The notes: a model not told the origin generated them from the letters alone. Counted from the first letter of the stretch, positions 44,301-52,293 are shown. The stretch is DNA of 64,000 nt from Lentisphaerota bacterium (GCA_015061915.1 SUVR01000008.1:55262-119261); one strand, 5' to 3'. Program-made: numbers and translations.

Positions 44301-44474
44301 AAGGTCGCGCCCCTGATTCAGAAACTGGATTCCTATCTGCCCCTCGTGACCGCAGATATGAGCGATGAAACGGTGGATAAACTCTTCTTTGAAGCAGTCC
44401 CCGCCTGGAATGAGATCCGTTACACGATCGAGGATCTCCGCAGAGAATATCTGGAAGAAAAACTTTCCAAGTGA
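41394..44474 (+). CDS. Large exported protein with TPR-like helices and CBM9-like domain
   Basis: A 1026-residue protein with a signal sequence (LAALTSCLLLGTACQ) that might be a lipoprotein. Residues about 60-700 are helical and TPR-like (for example YRYQAGAFDKQKKYCEKAKA and YTYLVYNVLLNHAARTMGRH). From about 735 a beta-rich carbohydrate-binding domain similar to CBM9 appears (SELRMVCDKYGLHMMFKAFD, then FEMYFAPGDNQPYYCPLPD and WDFENVHWSRFGG). It lies 13 bases after the DUF4091 gene and is probably its partner in glycan handling. A terminator follows. No enzyme motif is visible. Confidence 0.7.
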   Translation: MIMKNRYYMIPSLAALTSCLLLGTACQADAEKAAPAKAPAAPVAVQKSACTIKLSAQEPFRKTANAQQKAIMGKQLTPEQAKAMRDFDGKINTVNRNLIWKNKFNEADAELKKLLAEKDQEQALRSKIVLLMADNFARRNDPALLVKEVDSLLKQYANILTPSDKAALYRYQAGAFDKQKKYCEKAKALYARLGCAITEQDAENTSRDLIQTVWNAGKKAEAIALAKEFADIAGEDKKSSRISTLLYYARMMKDAAVCREALADCKKAEKDINKVANETIMVAAAFRNKSMEFVPALQEIITTPEYAFRLRANALAEYMNSGAAKKNPAEIIDLANKHLFTVKDIPPADYTYLVYNVLLNHAARTMGRHDLAEQYCKSLLAYPQVATAPKVDAVKRLTTYMAQRGEYAEAFKLIDKGFTFDKLAVTQYVDLCRQYANLLKWQGKCDEAVKYLRSKINDANKNQILKEVAVIYIYFRELDKAYAAYMEAGMPVEAVGVYGGIEPEKAQTLALKIIEDEKNYTEQVRGALLVHFLGSGKKNADIRKKYAPLLKYVNGWSLPGTMRYAATAKDYDRTFEMMEIMKQRNSFVLDNTTAQILLEYYINSGNVAKLKELKEQLPASRVSAANKVRFDIAIDLFTAIRQDKAGAFKAFYKNCKFPAMTQKERADLLLSLSALALNARFFTVCEEIYDTYLALYKPQPCKTYNVPFSDKPVLGVHGFLSLEKMPAPQFMDRKYGGNMDFLVTDVSTGDRGGAISGKQSGDTYKPSELRMVCDKYGLHMMFKAFDSKAKDIEAGIASAGSFEMYFAPGDNQPYYCPLPDMSNSAASIWNSSYNHRQWRQLDQYGKTNFDIKTEKVYTEDGYIVYMFVAWDKFYDKLPEKGDTWDFENVHWSRFGGNSWNGLKTIHGRSTWGKLAFDISDDQMRQIKRNLIIKARQAYLKEKRTSGRYHGAIDRWANDKYVGDAAFYNEKVAPLIQKLDSYLPLVTADMSDETVDKLFFEAVPAWNEIRYTIEDLRREYLEEKLSK

Positions 44475-44492
44475 TCTTCTGAATAAAAAATG

Positions 44493-44529
44493 AAACGGGA
44501 TCAGCCTTTCCGGGCTGGTCCCGTTTTTT
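44493..44529 (+). terminator. Intrinsic terminator after the TPR/CBM9-like gene
   Basis: AAACGGGA-T-CAGCC pairs with GGCTG-G-TCCCGTTT and is followed by a T-run, 19 bases after the stop at 44474. Confidence 0.85.
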
Positions 44530-44562
44530 TGTATGTGTTGTAAAAAAATCGCAGGAGGCGTT

Positions 44563-45564
44563 TTACCGGATCGCCTGACAGAGCCTCATAACTTTCTGCA
44601 TCATGGCGTCAAAGGCGGCGGGCGTGAGCGATTGTTGACCGTCGCATTTTGCGTGTGCCGGATCGTTGTGGACCTCGATCATCAGCCCGTCTGCACCGGC
44701 TGCCACAGCGGCGAGGGAGAGAGACGGAATGAACTCGGTCATACCGATTGCGTGACTGGGGTCGATAATGACCGGCAGGTGAGTCAGTTTTTTAAGGACC
44801 GGAACCGCAGAAATATCCAGCGTGTTGCGGGTGTAGGTTTCAAAGGTGCGGATCCCCCGTTCACAGAGGATCACATCTTCATTGCCGCCCGCCATAATGT
44901 ATTCTGCACTCATAAGCAGTTCCTGATAGGTACTCATCAGTCCCCGCTTGAGCAGAATGGGCTTTTTCAGCCTGCCCAGTTGTTTGAGCAGTTCAAAGTT
45001 CTGCATATTGCGGGCGCCGACCTGGATGACATCCACGTCATCAAAATATTCCAGCTGGGAAAGATCCATCAGCTCGGTGACGATAGGCAGACCGGTGGCT
45101 TTCTTTGCTTCCAGCAGCAGTTCGATCCCTGCACCCTGCATCCCCTGAAAACTGTACGGACTTGTCCGGGGCTTGAACGCTCCGCCCCGCAGAAATGTGG
45201 CGCCGGATTTTTTGACTGCTTCCGCTACACAGTGGATCTGTTCCCGGTTCTCGATGGAGCAGGGACCGGCGATCACAGCGAGACCGCCGCCGCCGATCTT
45301 TGCTCCGCTTACATCGACCACGGTATCCAGCGGGTGGAATTTCCGGTTGGCACTCTTGAACGGTTCCTGAACACGCTTGACATCTTCCACGATCTCCATC
45401 TGCATAACCTGACCGATGTCGATCCGGGAGGTGTCGCCGATCAAGCCCAGGATCGTCTGGTGCAGCCCCTTCGTAGCGTGAAGGCTTACTCCCTGTTCCT
45501 CCAGCCAGCGGCTCAGATCGTTCAGTTGTTGTTCACTCGCATTTTCTTTCAGGAGAATAATCAT
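44563..45564 (-). CDS. aroF: 3-deoxy-7-phosphoheptulonate synthase (DAHP synthase)
   Basis: First enzyme of the shikimate pathway, joining phosphoenolpyruvate and erythrose-4-phosphate. The 333-residue protein has the N-terminal ferredoxin-like regulatory domain of the AroA(Bacillus)-type class (about 1-70) and the catalytic barrel with VIAGPCSIENREQI, LRGGAFKPRTSPYSFQGM, VGARNMQN, KRGLMST and IDPSHAIG. GAGGT precedes the ATG. It stands alone on the minus strand between a convergent gene and the rubrerythrin terminator. Confidence 0.94.
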   Translation of the reverse strand: MIILLKENASEQQLNDLSRWLEEQGVSLHATKGLHQTILGLIGDTSRIDIGQVMQMEIVEDVKRVQEPFKSANRKFHPLDTVVDVSGAKIGGGGLAVIAGPCSIENREQIHCVAEAVKKSGATFLRGGAFKPRTSPYSFQGMQGAGIELLLEAKKATGLPIVTELMDLSQLEYFDDVDVIQVGARNMQNFELLKQLGRLKKPILLKRGLMSTYQELLMSAEYIMAGGNEDVILCERGIRTFETYTRNTLDISAVPVLKKLTHLPVIIDPSHAIGMTEFIPSLSLAAVAAGADGLMIEVHNDPAHAKCDGQQSLTPAAFDAMMQKVMRLCQAIR

Positions 45565-45588
45565 TTTTTTACCTCAATGTAGAATATA

Positions 45589-45623
45589 ATAAAAAATCCC
45601 CGCTGCGGTTTCGCGGCGGGGAT
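45589..45623 (-). terminator. Intrinsic terminator after rubrerythrin
   Basis: On the minus strand ATCCCCGC-C-GCG pairs with CGC-A-GCGGGGAT (45596-45623) and is followed by TTTTTT. It lies about 135 bases after the rubrerythrin stop; that stretch (45624-45758) also has a small hairpin, CGCTTTT/AAAAGCG, and no gene was seen in it. Confidence 0.8.
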
Positions 45624-45758
45624 CGGTATTTTGCACTGTTTTGCAGCAGATGATTCAAGCTGCAGCGGACGACCCCCGCTTTTGAAAAGCGAAGTAATAA
45701 AAGTAGAAGTTAAAAAATCGTTCCGCTGTGCCGGTCATCATTGTTTCAAACTTTCGGC

Positions 45759-46295
45759 TCAGTAGTTCTTGGCTTCCAGTTCAAAGTATGCCTTCGGGTG
45801 CTTGCAGACCGGGCACAGTTCCGGCGCTTTTTCGCCGATGTAGATGTGACCGCAGTTTCTGCATTCCCAACGGTTTTCGCCGACGCGCACCCAGACTTCT
45901 CCGCTTTCGATGTTGGCGGCAAGTTTCAGGTAGCGTTCTTCGTGGCGCTTTTCGATCTCGGCAACGCGGGCAAAAGCCTTCGCCAGATCTTCAAAACCTT
46001 CCTGTGCGGCAACTTCGGAGAAGCTGCGGTACATTTCGGTCCATTCTTCGTGTTCACCGGCGGCGGCAGCCTTCAGGTTGTCGAGGGTGTCACCGATTCC
46101 GCCGAGGGCTTTGAACCAGAGTTTTGCGTGTTCTTTTTCGTTATGGGCGGTCTGTTCAAAGATCGCTGCGATCTGTTCGTAGCCGTCCTTTTTTGCCTTG
46201 CTTGCAAAATAGGAATATTTGTTGCGTGCCTGGGATTCTCCGGCAAATGCGTACCAGAGGTTCTTTTCGGTCTGAGAGCCTTTCAGTTCTGCCAT
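45759..46295 (-). CDS. Rubrerythrin
   Basis: A 178-residue peroxide-reducing protein of anaerobes. The N-terminal ferritin-like domain has diiron ligands in the pattern [14 protein letters not shown] and [14 protein letters not shown], and the C-terminal rubredoxin domain has two CxxC pairs ([12 protein letters not shown] and [12 protein letters not shown]). AGGA precedes the ATG. It has its own promoter (46339-46367) and terminator. It supports an anaerobic host exposed to occasional oxygen. Confidence 0.96.
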   Translation of the reverse strand: MAELKGSQTEKNLWYAFAGESQARNKYSYFASKAKKDGYEQIAAIFEQTAHNEKEHAKLWFKALGGIGDTLDNLKAAAAGEHEEWTEMYRSFSEVAAQEGFEDLAKAFARVAEIEKRHEERYLKLAANIESGEVWVRVGENRWECRNCGHIYIGEKAPELCPVCKHPKAYFELEAKNY

Positions 46296-46338
46296 AGTCG
46301 TGTCCTTTCAATATGGTTGATGGTTGAAAAATTGTGGA

Positions 46339-46367
46339 ACTATACTCTTGAGACAAGTTTTTTTCAA
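46339..46367 (-). promoter_or_regulatory. Promoter of rubrerythrin
   Basis: On the minus strand TTGAAA (46362-46367), a 17-base spacer and TATAGT (46339-46344). Confidence 0.55.
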
Positions 46368-46439
46368 GAGAAAATCTCAATTTTTTTGATTTTTTTTTAC
46401 TCTGCAGCTGAAAAAATTCTCAAAATTCCGGAATAAACC

Positions 46440-46467
46440 TTGATTTTTTTACAGAAAAAGCTATCTT
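46440..46467 (+). promoter_or_regulatory. Promoter of the TSCPD gene run
   Basis: TTGATT (46440-46445), a 16-base spacer and TATCTT (46462-46467), about 33 bases before the ATG at 46500. Confidence 0.5.
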
Positions 46468-46499
46468 AAGCTGAACCGAATTGAAAGGAGAATTTGATA

Positions 46500-46751
46500 A
46501 TGAAATATTCTGCAACTCCGGCGGGCGTGTGTTCCCGCAGAATGGATTTTGAGATCGATGAAAACGGGGTCGTGACCAAAGTTCTGATCGTTGGCGGCTG
46601 CCCCGGCAACTCTCTCGGTCTGGCGAAACTGGCGGAAGGCAGAAAGGCGGAAGATGTGGTGGCGCTGCTTTCCGGCATCCGTTGCGGCAGCAAACCTACC
46701 AGCTGCCCCGATCAGCTTGCCCGTGCCATCGCCCAGCAGATCCGGAAGTGA
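46500..46751 (+). CDS. TSCPD-domain protein
   Basis: An 83-residue protein matching the small TSCPD family (TIGR03905-like): TPAGVCSRRMDFEIDENG, VIGGCPGNS-like VGGCPGNSLGLAKL and the closing RCGSKPTSCPDQLARAI. The same domain occurs at the end of some B12-dependent ribonucleotide reductases, and its conserved cysteines suggest metal or thiol chemistry. ATG 46500 has AAGGAG at the right distance; a TTG two codons upstream is less likely. It is the first gene of a short run with 46755 and ispD. Confidence 0.85.
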   Translation: MKYSATPAGVCSRRMDFEIDENGVVTKVLIVGGCPGNSLGLAKLAEGRKAEDVVALLSGIRCGSKPTSCPDQLARAIAQQIRK

Positions 46752-46754
46752 AAT

Positions 46755-47198
46755 ATGGCAGAAGACGGGCAGAAAAAACAGGAAGAAACTCCTGAAAATC
46801 AGGATGTCGTATGGAATGTTGTTCCGGATGATTCCGAACTCGAAAATTTCAAAAAGATCTGGCGTCGCCGACTCCTGATCCATCTCGGTTGCGCATTTTT
46901 TGCGGCGCTCCTTTTCGGGATCATTGCATACAGTGACGTATTTGACCCGCCCGCCAATAAACTGGAGCCGGAGTTTGTGAAGCAGACCCCGATCGTTCCG
47001 GCAGAAAATGAGGTCGCTGCAGAACTGGAACGACTCAAGAAAGCCTTTACAGAAACGGCAGATCCGGCTGCATTGAAAAAATTGCAGCGCGAACTCGCCG
47101 AACTTCTGAATGGTCCCCTGAAAGACGATCCCGCCGCCTTGAAACTGCATTTTGAACTGACGGAAAAGATCCGTGCTGCGGAGTCAAAAAATGAGTGA
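46755..47198 (+). CDS. Hypothetical single-pass membrane protein
   Basis: A 147-residue protein not recognised as any family. It has a charged N-terminus, one transmembrane helix near 40-58 (LLIHLGCAFFAALLFGIIAY) and a charged helical C-terminal part with likely coiled coil (VAAELERLKKAFTETADPAA). It starts three bases after the TSCPD gene and its end overlaps the ispD start by eight bases, so it is co-translated with ispD. Confidence 0.7.
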   Translation: MAEDGQKKQEETPENQDVVWNVVPDDSELENFKKIWRRRLLIHLGCAFFAALLFGIIAYSDVFDPPANKLEPEFVKQTPIVPAENEVAAELERLKKAFTETADPAALKKLQRELAELLNGPLKDDPAALKLHFELTEKIRAAESKNE

Positions 47199-47874
47199 TA
47201 AACGGACCGGATTTTTTCTTTTGCTGCCCGGTGGCGGTTCATCCAGCCGGTTTGGCACGGAGAACAAACTGCTGCAGGATCTGAACGGATTGCCGGTTTT
47301 TCTTCATGCGGTCCGGTCTCTGGTTCTGCTGTTTGATAAAGTCATTATGGCGGTCCCCGAAGCGCTGATCCCCGTCTTTGAAGCGGAACGGAAAAAACAT
47401 CTGCCGGATGTTCCTGTTACTTTCATTTCCGGCGGATTGACCCGAATGGAATCGGTGCTGAAACTGGCGGAAGCCGCAGCAGAACAGGGTGCGGAATATG
47501 TGGCGATCCATGATGCCGCCCGTCCGCTGATCCGGCCGGATGCCGTGCTGCGTTGTGCGGAAGTCTGCCGGAAAACGGGCGCCGCTCTCCTCTGCCACCG
47601 GATCACCGATACGCTCAAACGCAGCACCGGTGGCACGGTTGCGGAAACGGTCCCCCGGGATGAAATGTTCGGTGCGGAAACGCCCCAGATGTTCCGGCTT
47701 TCCCTGTTCCTCCCGGCGATCCGGAAGATCTTTGCCTCCGGCGTTTCCTGTACGGACGATGCACAGGTGATGGAGCTTTCCGGCGTTCCCGTTTCGATCG
47801 TGGAGAATGTTACGCCCAACTTGAAGATCACGCTGGAAGCCGATCTGCAGCTCTGCCGTGCGATCCTGCGCTGA
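47191..47874 (+). CDS. ispD: 2-C-methyl-D-erythritol 4-phosphate cytidylyltransferase
   Basis: Third step of the MEP isoprenoid pathway, making CDP-ME. The 227-residue protein has the nucleotide-binding start LLPGGGSSSRFG (family: AAGxGxRMG), then YVAIHDAARPLI and TPQMFR. The run of serines in the loop is slightly off the usual GxGxR, with R kept. ATG 47191 overlaps the end of the preceding gene; a GTG six codons upstream is possible. No other MEP gene is in the window. Confidence 0.9.
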   Translation: MSDKRTGFFLLLPGGGSSSRFGTENKLLQDLNGLPVFLHAVRSLVLLFDKVIMAVPEALIPVFEAERKKHLPDVPVTFISGGLTRMESVLKLAEAAAEQGAEYVAIHDAARPLIRPDAVLRCAEVCRKTGAALLCHRITDTLKRSTGGTVAETVPRDEMFGAETPQMFRLSLFLPAIRKIFASGVSCTDDAQVMELSGVPVSIVENVTPNLKITLEADLQLCRAILR

Positions 47875-47891
47875 AAAACTTGCTTTTTTTC

Positions 47892-47920
47892 TTGACATTT
47901 CTCTTTTATGCGTGTATGTT
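47892..47920 (+). promoter_or_regulatory. Promoter of kdgK
   Basis: TTGACA (47892-47897), a 17-base spacer and TATGTT (47915-47920), about 47 bases before the ATG at 47968. Confidence 0.65.
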
Positions 47921-47967
47921 ATAGCGGAAAATGTCAACAAATAAACTTTTGAACAGGAGAATTGATT

Positions 47968-49065
47968 ATGTCCGAAAAGATCGTTGCCGGTTTCGGTGAA
48001 GTGATGATCCGTCTTGCCCCGGCGGGAAAACTGCGTTTCAGTCAGGTGCTTCCGGGAGAATTGGAAGCCACATTCGGCGGCGGCGAAGCCAACGTTTGCG
48101 CCTCCATTGCCATGATGGGCGGAAAGTCCCGCTATCTGACCGCTCTGCCGGATAACGTGCTTGCCAGATCTTTTGCCGTCCAGCAGCGCGGATTCGGCAC
48201 GGATGTGGAAAAGATCCGTTATGCCAAGTGCGGCAGAATGGGCATCTATTTTGCGGAGCAGGGCGCTGCCCAGCGCGGTTCCAATGTGGTTTATGACCGG
48301 GAATACAGCACCATTTCCATGCTCGGTCCGGAAGAATATGATTTCGATTCCATGCTGGAAGGCGTGTTCCACCTTCATGTGACCGGTATCACGCCCGCTT
48401 TGAGCGAAAATGCGTACCTCTCCACCCTGGCGATCGTGAAGAAAGCCTCCGAAATGGGGATCCGTATCTCCTGCGACCTGAACTTCCGCAAGAAACTGTG
48501 GAAGTGGGGCGGTGTTCCTGCCAAAGAACTGGCGTGCAAGTGTATGAAAGAGATCGTGGCGTTTGCGGATGTGATCATCGGCAACGAAGCGGATGCGCAG
48601 GATGTGTTCGGGATCGCCTCCGAAGGCAGCAGCGTGGAAGACGGCAAGATCAACATCAGGGGCTACGGCGAAGTCGCCCGCAAGCTCTGTGCCGCATTCC
48701 CCAAGGCATCCTATGTGGCGATCACGCTCCGGGAAAGCATCTCTGCCGACCACAACAACTGGGGCGGTATGCTGTACGACAAAGCGAACGATGCGGAACA
48801 TTTTGCCCCCCTCGCGGCAGACGGCACCTATCAGCCCTATGAGATCCGGGATATTGTGGACCGGATCGGTGGCGGCGACTCCTTCTCTGCCGGTTTGATC
48901 TTTGCGCTGACCAGCGATGAATTCTGCGCTCCGGCGGATGCCATCCGTTATGCCGTTGCCGCAAGCTGTCTCAAGCACTCCATCCACGGCGACTACAACT
49001 ACGCAAGTAAAGATGAAGTGGTGAGCCTGATGAAAGGCAACGCTTCCGGTCGTGTCCAGCGGTAA
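47968..49065 (+). CDS. kdgK: PfkB-family sugar kinase, probable 2-keto-3-deoxygluconate kinase
   Basis: A 365-residue cytoplasmic kinase of the ribokinase family. The sugar-binding region has GGGEANVCASIAMMGGKSRY near 35, and the catalytic aspartate lies in RIGGGDSFSAGL near 305. The length and the GFGEVMIRLAP opening match KdgK-type enzymes, which phosphorylate KDG from uronate breakdown. That fits the GH28-like gene at 27515. CAGGAG precedes ATG 47968; a TTG two codons upstream is less likely. It ends five bases before the convergent MocR-like gene. Confidence 0.8.
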   Translation: MSEKIVAGFGEVMIRLAPAGKLRFSQVLPGELEATFGGGEANVCASIAMMGGKSRYLTALPDNVLARSFAVQQRGFGTDVEKIRYAKCGRMGIYFAEQGAAQRGSNVVYDREYSTISMLGPEEYDFDSMLEGVFHLHVTGITPALSENAYLSTLAIVKKASEMGIRISCDLNFRKKLWKWGGVPAKELACKCMKEIVAFADVIIGNEADAQDVFGIASEGSSVEDGKINIRGYGEVARKLCAAFPKASYVAITLRESISADHNNWGGMLYDKANDAEHFAPLAADGTYQPYEIRDIVDRIGGGDSFSAGLIFALTSDEFCAPADAIRYAVAASCLKHSIHGDYNYASKDEVVSLMKGNASGRVQR

Positions 49066-49070
49066 GCGTT

Positions 49071-50441
49071 TTACAACTTGCTGATCACATCTCTGGTGAT
49101 GGTCAGCCCCTGTTCGAGAAGTTCATCGCTTCCGGCAGATGATACGGAGAGTCTGAGAAACGGGCTCTCCGTAAATTTTTGTACGGCAAAGCGGTTGCAA
49201 TGATAAACAGAAACGCCGTGCTTTGCCAGCAGTTCCTCCACTTTGATCCCGTCGGTACAGTGCGGGGGCAGGGGGAGAGACCGGAAAAAAGCGCCGTGCT
49301 TCGTCTCGTCTGCCTGTTCCGGAAAGATCCGGTCAAAGATCCGGTTCGCCTGCCGGGCAAGATCCTGTTTTCCCCGCAGGATCTGTTCCGCCTTTCCACT
49401 CATGATCAGCTCTGTCATGATCTCTGCGTCGATGGAAGAAGTTTTGATGTTCAGGTGAAAAAGCCCGCTCAGCAGTTTTTCCCGGTAGGGTTCGGGGAAA
49501 GCGGCAAAGGTGACACGCAATCCGCTGCAGACATTGCGGGTTGAGCCGCAGATATAGACCGTCCGTTCCGGCAGCCGGGCGAAGAAGGGCTTGCCGGGTG
49601 TGGTTCGCAGCATCCCGCCGTGGTCGTCCTCGATCAGCACCAGATCATGCCTGCGGATGACTTCTGCCAGCGCATCCTTGCGATCTTCGCTGAGGGTGAT
49701 GGTGGTGGGGTTGGCGCAGTCCGGCATCAGGAATACGCCGGAGATCTTTTCCTTCCGGCAGAGAGAATCAAGTTTTTCCGGCAGCATCCCGCCTTCATCG
49801 CCGGAGACCGGAACGAGAGGGATGTGCGCCATGCGTGCCGTACCGATCAGGTTGGAGTAGGTGAACTCGTCTGTTGCGATCCGGTCCCCCAGTTTGAACA
49901 GGGAGAGCAGTGCGGCACTGATCACGTTCTGCGCACCGGAAAAGACTGCTGTATGTGCGGTATCCGTCTTGACGCCCAGCTGCTCCATCCACCGGACGCC
50001 CGCCGCCCGCTGGTGAAGATGTCCCGCCGGTTCCGCATAGCTGAAAAGCTGATCCAGATACCCCTTGCGCAGCACATTTTCTGCTGCTCCGATCACGGTC
50101 CGGCTGACCGTATCAAAACTGTTCACGATCCCCAGTTCAATGGTGTGTTCCCGTTTCTCCGGCGTGCCGGGAAGCGATGCCACGAACGAGCCGCGCCCCG
50201 TGACACCATAGATCAGGCTCCGTTCCCGACAGAGATCGTACGCACGGGTGACCGTGGTGAAGTTGATCCCCAGATAGTCCGCCAGTTCCCGTTGGGGCGG
50301 CAGACGGGTCCCCGGCGCCAGTTTGCCGGAGAGGATATCCGCCTCCAGATGGTTGGCAAGAGAGAGGTAAACGGGGCGGGTCAGTTCAGATTTTTCCGGC
50401 GACCAGCTCATAAAGTATTTCTCAAAGGAATTGACGGGCAT
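49071..50441 (-). CDS. MocR-type regulator (GntR head, aminotransferase-like body) lacking the PLP lysine
   Basis: A protein of about 456 residues with an N-terminal GntR winged helix (YLSLANHLEADILSGKLAPG, LPPQRELADYLGINFTTVTR) joined to a fold-type I aminotransferase-like domain, the plan of MocR/PdxR regulators. The pyridine-binding aspartate is present (LIEDDHGGMLR). Where MocR proteins read GSFSKTLAPGLR, this one reads CGSTRNVCSGLR, aligning the Schiff-base lysine with arginine. PLP could not be bound covalently by that residue. ATG 50441 (after GGAGA) and ATG 50462 are both possible starts. It is divergent from the Gfo/Idh oxidoreductase gene, a likely target. Confidence 0.82.
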   Translation of the reverse strand: MPVNSFEKYFMSWSPEKSELTRPVYLSLANHLEADILSGKLAPGTRLPPQRELADYLGINFTTVTRAYDLCRERSLIYGVTGRGSFVASLPGTPEKREHTIELGIVNSFDTVSRTVIGAAENVLRKGYLDQLFSYAEPAGHLHQRAAGVRWMEQLGVKTDTAHTAVFSGAQNVISAALLSLFKLGDRIATDEFTYSNLIGTARMAHIPLVPVSGDEGGMLPEKLDSLCRKEKISGVFLMPDCANPTTITLSEDRKDALAEVIRRHDLVLIEDDHGGMLRTTPGKPFFARLPERTVYICGSTRNVCSGLRVTFAAFPEPYREKLLSGLFHLNIKTSSIDAEIMTELIMSGKAEQILRGKQDLARQANRIFDRIFPEQADETKHGAFFRSLPLPPHCTDGIKVEELLAKHGVSVYHCNRFAVQKFTESPFLRLSVSSAGSDELLEQGLTITRDVISKL

Positions 50442-50539
50442 ACAGCTTTTTTCTCCATACATTTTTGAGTTTTGTCATAATTTACCGCTTTTTTTATAGT
50501 TTACAAGGTCAAATTTTTTTCATTTTTTATAAATTCTGC

Positions 50540-50569
50540 TTGATTTTTTTCAGACCGGTGCTTTAGTAT
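50540..50569 (+). promoter_or_regulatory. Promoter of the Gfo/Idh gene
   Basis: TTGATT (50540-50545), an 18-base spacer and TAGTAT (50564-50569), in an AT-rich divergent gap with the MocR-like gene. Confidence 0.4.
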
Positions 50570-50619
50570 GAGAGAAACCCGAATTTTAACCTAAAACTTT
50601 GAACACAGGAAAAACAATA

Positions 50620-51681
50620 ATGAGCGAAAAATTGAAAGTCGGCATTATTGGCTGCGGGACCATCGGGTCCACCCACGCAGACTCTTATGCCAAGGTCGAC
50701 ACGGTGGAAGTTGTTGCACTCTGCGATATTCTCCCGGATCGCCTGGCGGAAAAATCCAAGCGTCACGGCATTGCCAAGACGTACGAAAACTACCACGATC
50801 TTCTGGCTGATCCCGAGATCGAAGCGGTCAGTGTCTGTACCCCCAATGACATGCACGCTCCCATTGCCATCGACGCCCTCAAGGCCGGCAAGCACGTCAT
50901 GCTGGAAAAACCCATGACTCTGAACGCGGATCTTGCCCGTCAGATCGTGGCTGCCCGCGATGCCTCCGGCAAGACCCTGCAGCTCGGTATGGTCTGGCGT
51001 CAGCACTCCGATGCCAAGGCGATCAAAGAAGTGATCGACTCCGGCAGACTGGGTGAAATCTATCAGGTCCGTATCAAATTGATCCGTCGCCGCGGTATCC
51101 CCGGTCTGGGCGGCTGGTTCACCACCAAGGAACGTTCCGGCGGTGGCGGTCTGATCGACATCGCGGTCCACTTCCTGGACCTCGCCATGTACCTGACCAA
51201 CTACTGGGAACCCACCCGTGTCAGCGCCAAGACCTACACGAAGTTCGGTACGCCCATGGAAGATTACCACTACATCAATATGTGGGCAGGTCCCCCGGAT
51301 TACAACGGCGTGTTCAACGTGGACGACTACGCTGCGGGCTTTGTCCGTTTCGGCAAGAAAGCCACCATGTCCTTTGAAGTTGCATGGGCTTGCAACGCAG
51401 AAGATGATGTCAGCGTGGAATTCCTCGGCGACAAGGGCGGGATCAAGTTCTGCCTGGGCAAACCGGCGGTCATCCGTACCGAACTGGATGGCAAGATGGC
51501 AGACATCACCCTGAACTACGCCAAAGACGATGAACAGTTCCCCCGTCAGCTCGCCATGTTTGCAGATGCTGTCCGTGGCAAAGGCACTGTTCCCGCCACC
51601 GGCGAACAGGGCATCATGATGATGCGTCTGCTGGATGCAATCTACAAATCCAGCGAACTGGATCAGGAAGTCGAAGTCTGA
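50620..51681 (+). CDS. Gfo/Idh/MocA-family NAD(P)-dependent oxidoreductase
   Basis: A 353-residue cytoplasmic dehydrogenase. The N-terminal Rossmann motif is VGIIGCGTIGSTHADSY, followed by CTPNDMHAPIAIDALKAGKH and the active-site EKP in VMLEKPMTL. The C-terminal domain contains GGGLIDIAVHFLDLAMYL with the usual D-x3-H pattern. Family members act on inositol, sugars or nucleotide sugars; the substrate cannot be set. CAGGA precedes the ATG at 50620. It is divergent from the MocR-like regulator and is followed by a terminator, so it is probably a single-gene unit. Confidence 0.92.
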   Translation: MSEKLKVGIIGCGTIGSTHADSYAKVDTVEVVALCDILPDRLAEKSKRHGIAKTYENYHDLLADPEIEAVSVCTPNDMHAPIAIDALKAGKHVMLEKPMTLNADLARQIVAARDASGKTLQLGMVWRQHSDAKAIKEVIDSGRLGEIYQVRIKLIRRRGIPGLGGWFTTKERSGGGGLIDIAVHFLDLAMYLTNYWEPTRVSAKTYTKFGTPMEDYHYINMWAGPPDYNGVFNVDDYAAGFVRFGKKATMSFEVAWACNAEDDVSVEFLGDKGGIKFCLGKPAVIRTELDGKMADITLNYAKDDEQFPRQLAMFADAVRGKGTVPATGEQGIMMMRLLDAIYKSSELDQEVEV

Positions 51682-51710
51682 TCAGACAAGATTTTTTGAA
51701 TGATTCATCA

Positions 51711-51745
51711 AAGACGGTCCCGGTTCGCTGCGGACCGTCTTTTTT
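51711..51745 (+). terminator. Intrinsic terminator after the Gfo/Idh gene
   Basis: AAGACGGTCC pairs with GGACCGTCTT and is followed by TTTT. It lies 30 bases after the stop at 51681. Confidence 0.85.
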
Positions 51746-51772
51746 ACTCACAAAAGAAAAGAAAGGTAAAAA

Positions 51773-52207
51773 ATGATGAAACTGAAAACATTGTTTGTGG
51801 CACTTGCTGCCGTGTTCGGAATGTTGTTCTGTGCCAATCTGGATGCGCAGCAGATCAATCCGGATAAAGTAAAATTTAAGGTTGGTACGCCCTCCCATGC
51901 AGTCAAAACATTCTTCCGCTCCATGGCAAATGCGGATTTTGCCACGGCAAAGAATTATGTCGCCGCCAAAGAGATGCAGGGTATGCTTACAATGCTGGAA
52001 CAGCTTGCAAAAGAAGCTCCTGAAGTTGCTGCTGAAGCGAAAAAAGAATTTGCCGGTATCTACAATTCGATGAAGTTCAAAGCGGAAAAGATCAATGGCG
52101 ATACGGCTGAAGTAACGGTATCTGCGGTCAATCCGGAAACCGGAAAACCGAAAGATGACACATTGAAACTGAAAAAGGTGAACGGCGTTTGGAAGATCAC
52201 GGACTGA
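51773..52207 (+). CDS. Exported small protein, DUF4878-like
   Basis: A 144-residue protein with a signal peptide (KTLFVALAAVFGMLFCANLDAQ). The mature part resembles the DUF4878/NTF2-like fold: a helix with HAVKTFFRSMANADFATAKN, then strands ending LKLKKVNGVWKITD, the usual close of that fold. The function is unknown. AAAGG precedes the first of two ATG codons. It is flanked by terminators on both sides and has no clear promoter in the 27-base gap, so read-through or a hidden promoter feeds it. Confidence 0.75.
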   Translation: MMKLKTLFVALAAVFGMLFCANLDAQQINPDKVKFKVGTPSHAVKTFFRSMANADFATAKNYVAAKEMQGMLTMLEQLAKEAPEVAAEAKKEFAGIYNSMKFKAEKINGDTAEVTVSAVNPETGKPKDDTLKLKKVNGVWKITD

Positions 52208-52234
52208 TCTCCGGTCATCTCTTTTTGAGGCAAG

Positions 52235-52275
52235 AAAAAAACTCCGGTCCATTGAGTTGAACCGGAGTTTTTTTG
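52235..52275. terminator. Bidirectional terminator between convergent genes
   Basis: ACTCCGGT (52241-52248) pairs with ACCGGAGT (52261-52268), with an A-run on the left and a T-run on the right, so both strands carry a U-tract. It serves the DUF4878-like gene and the convergent rhamnosidase. Confidence 0.85.
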
Positions 52276-52293
52276 TGCTTGTGAAAGAGGCGT

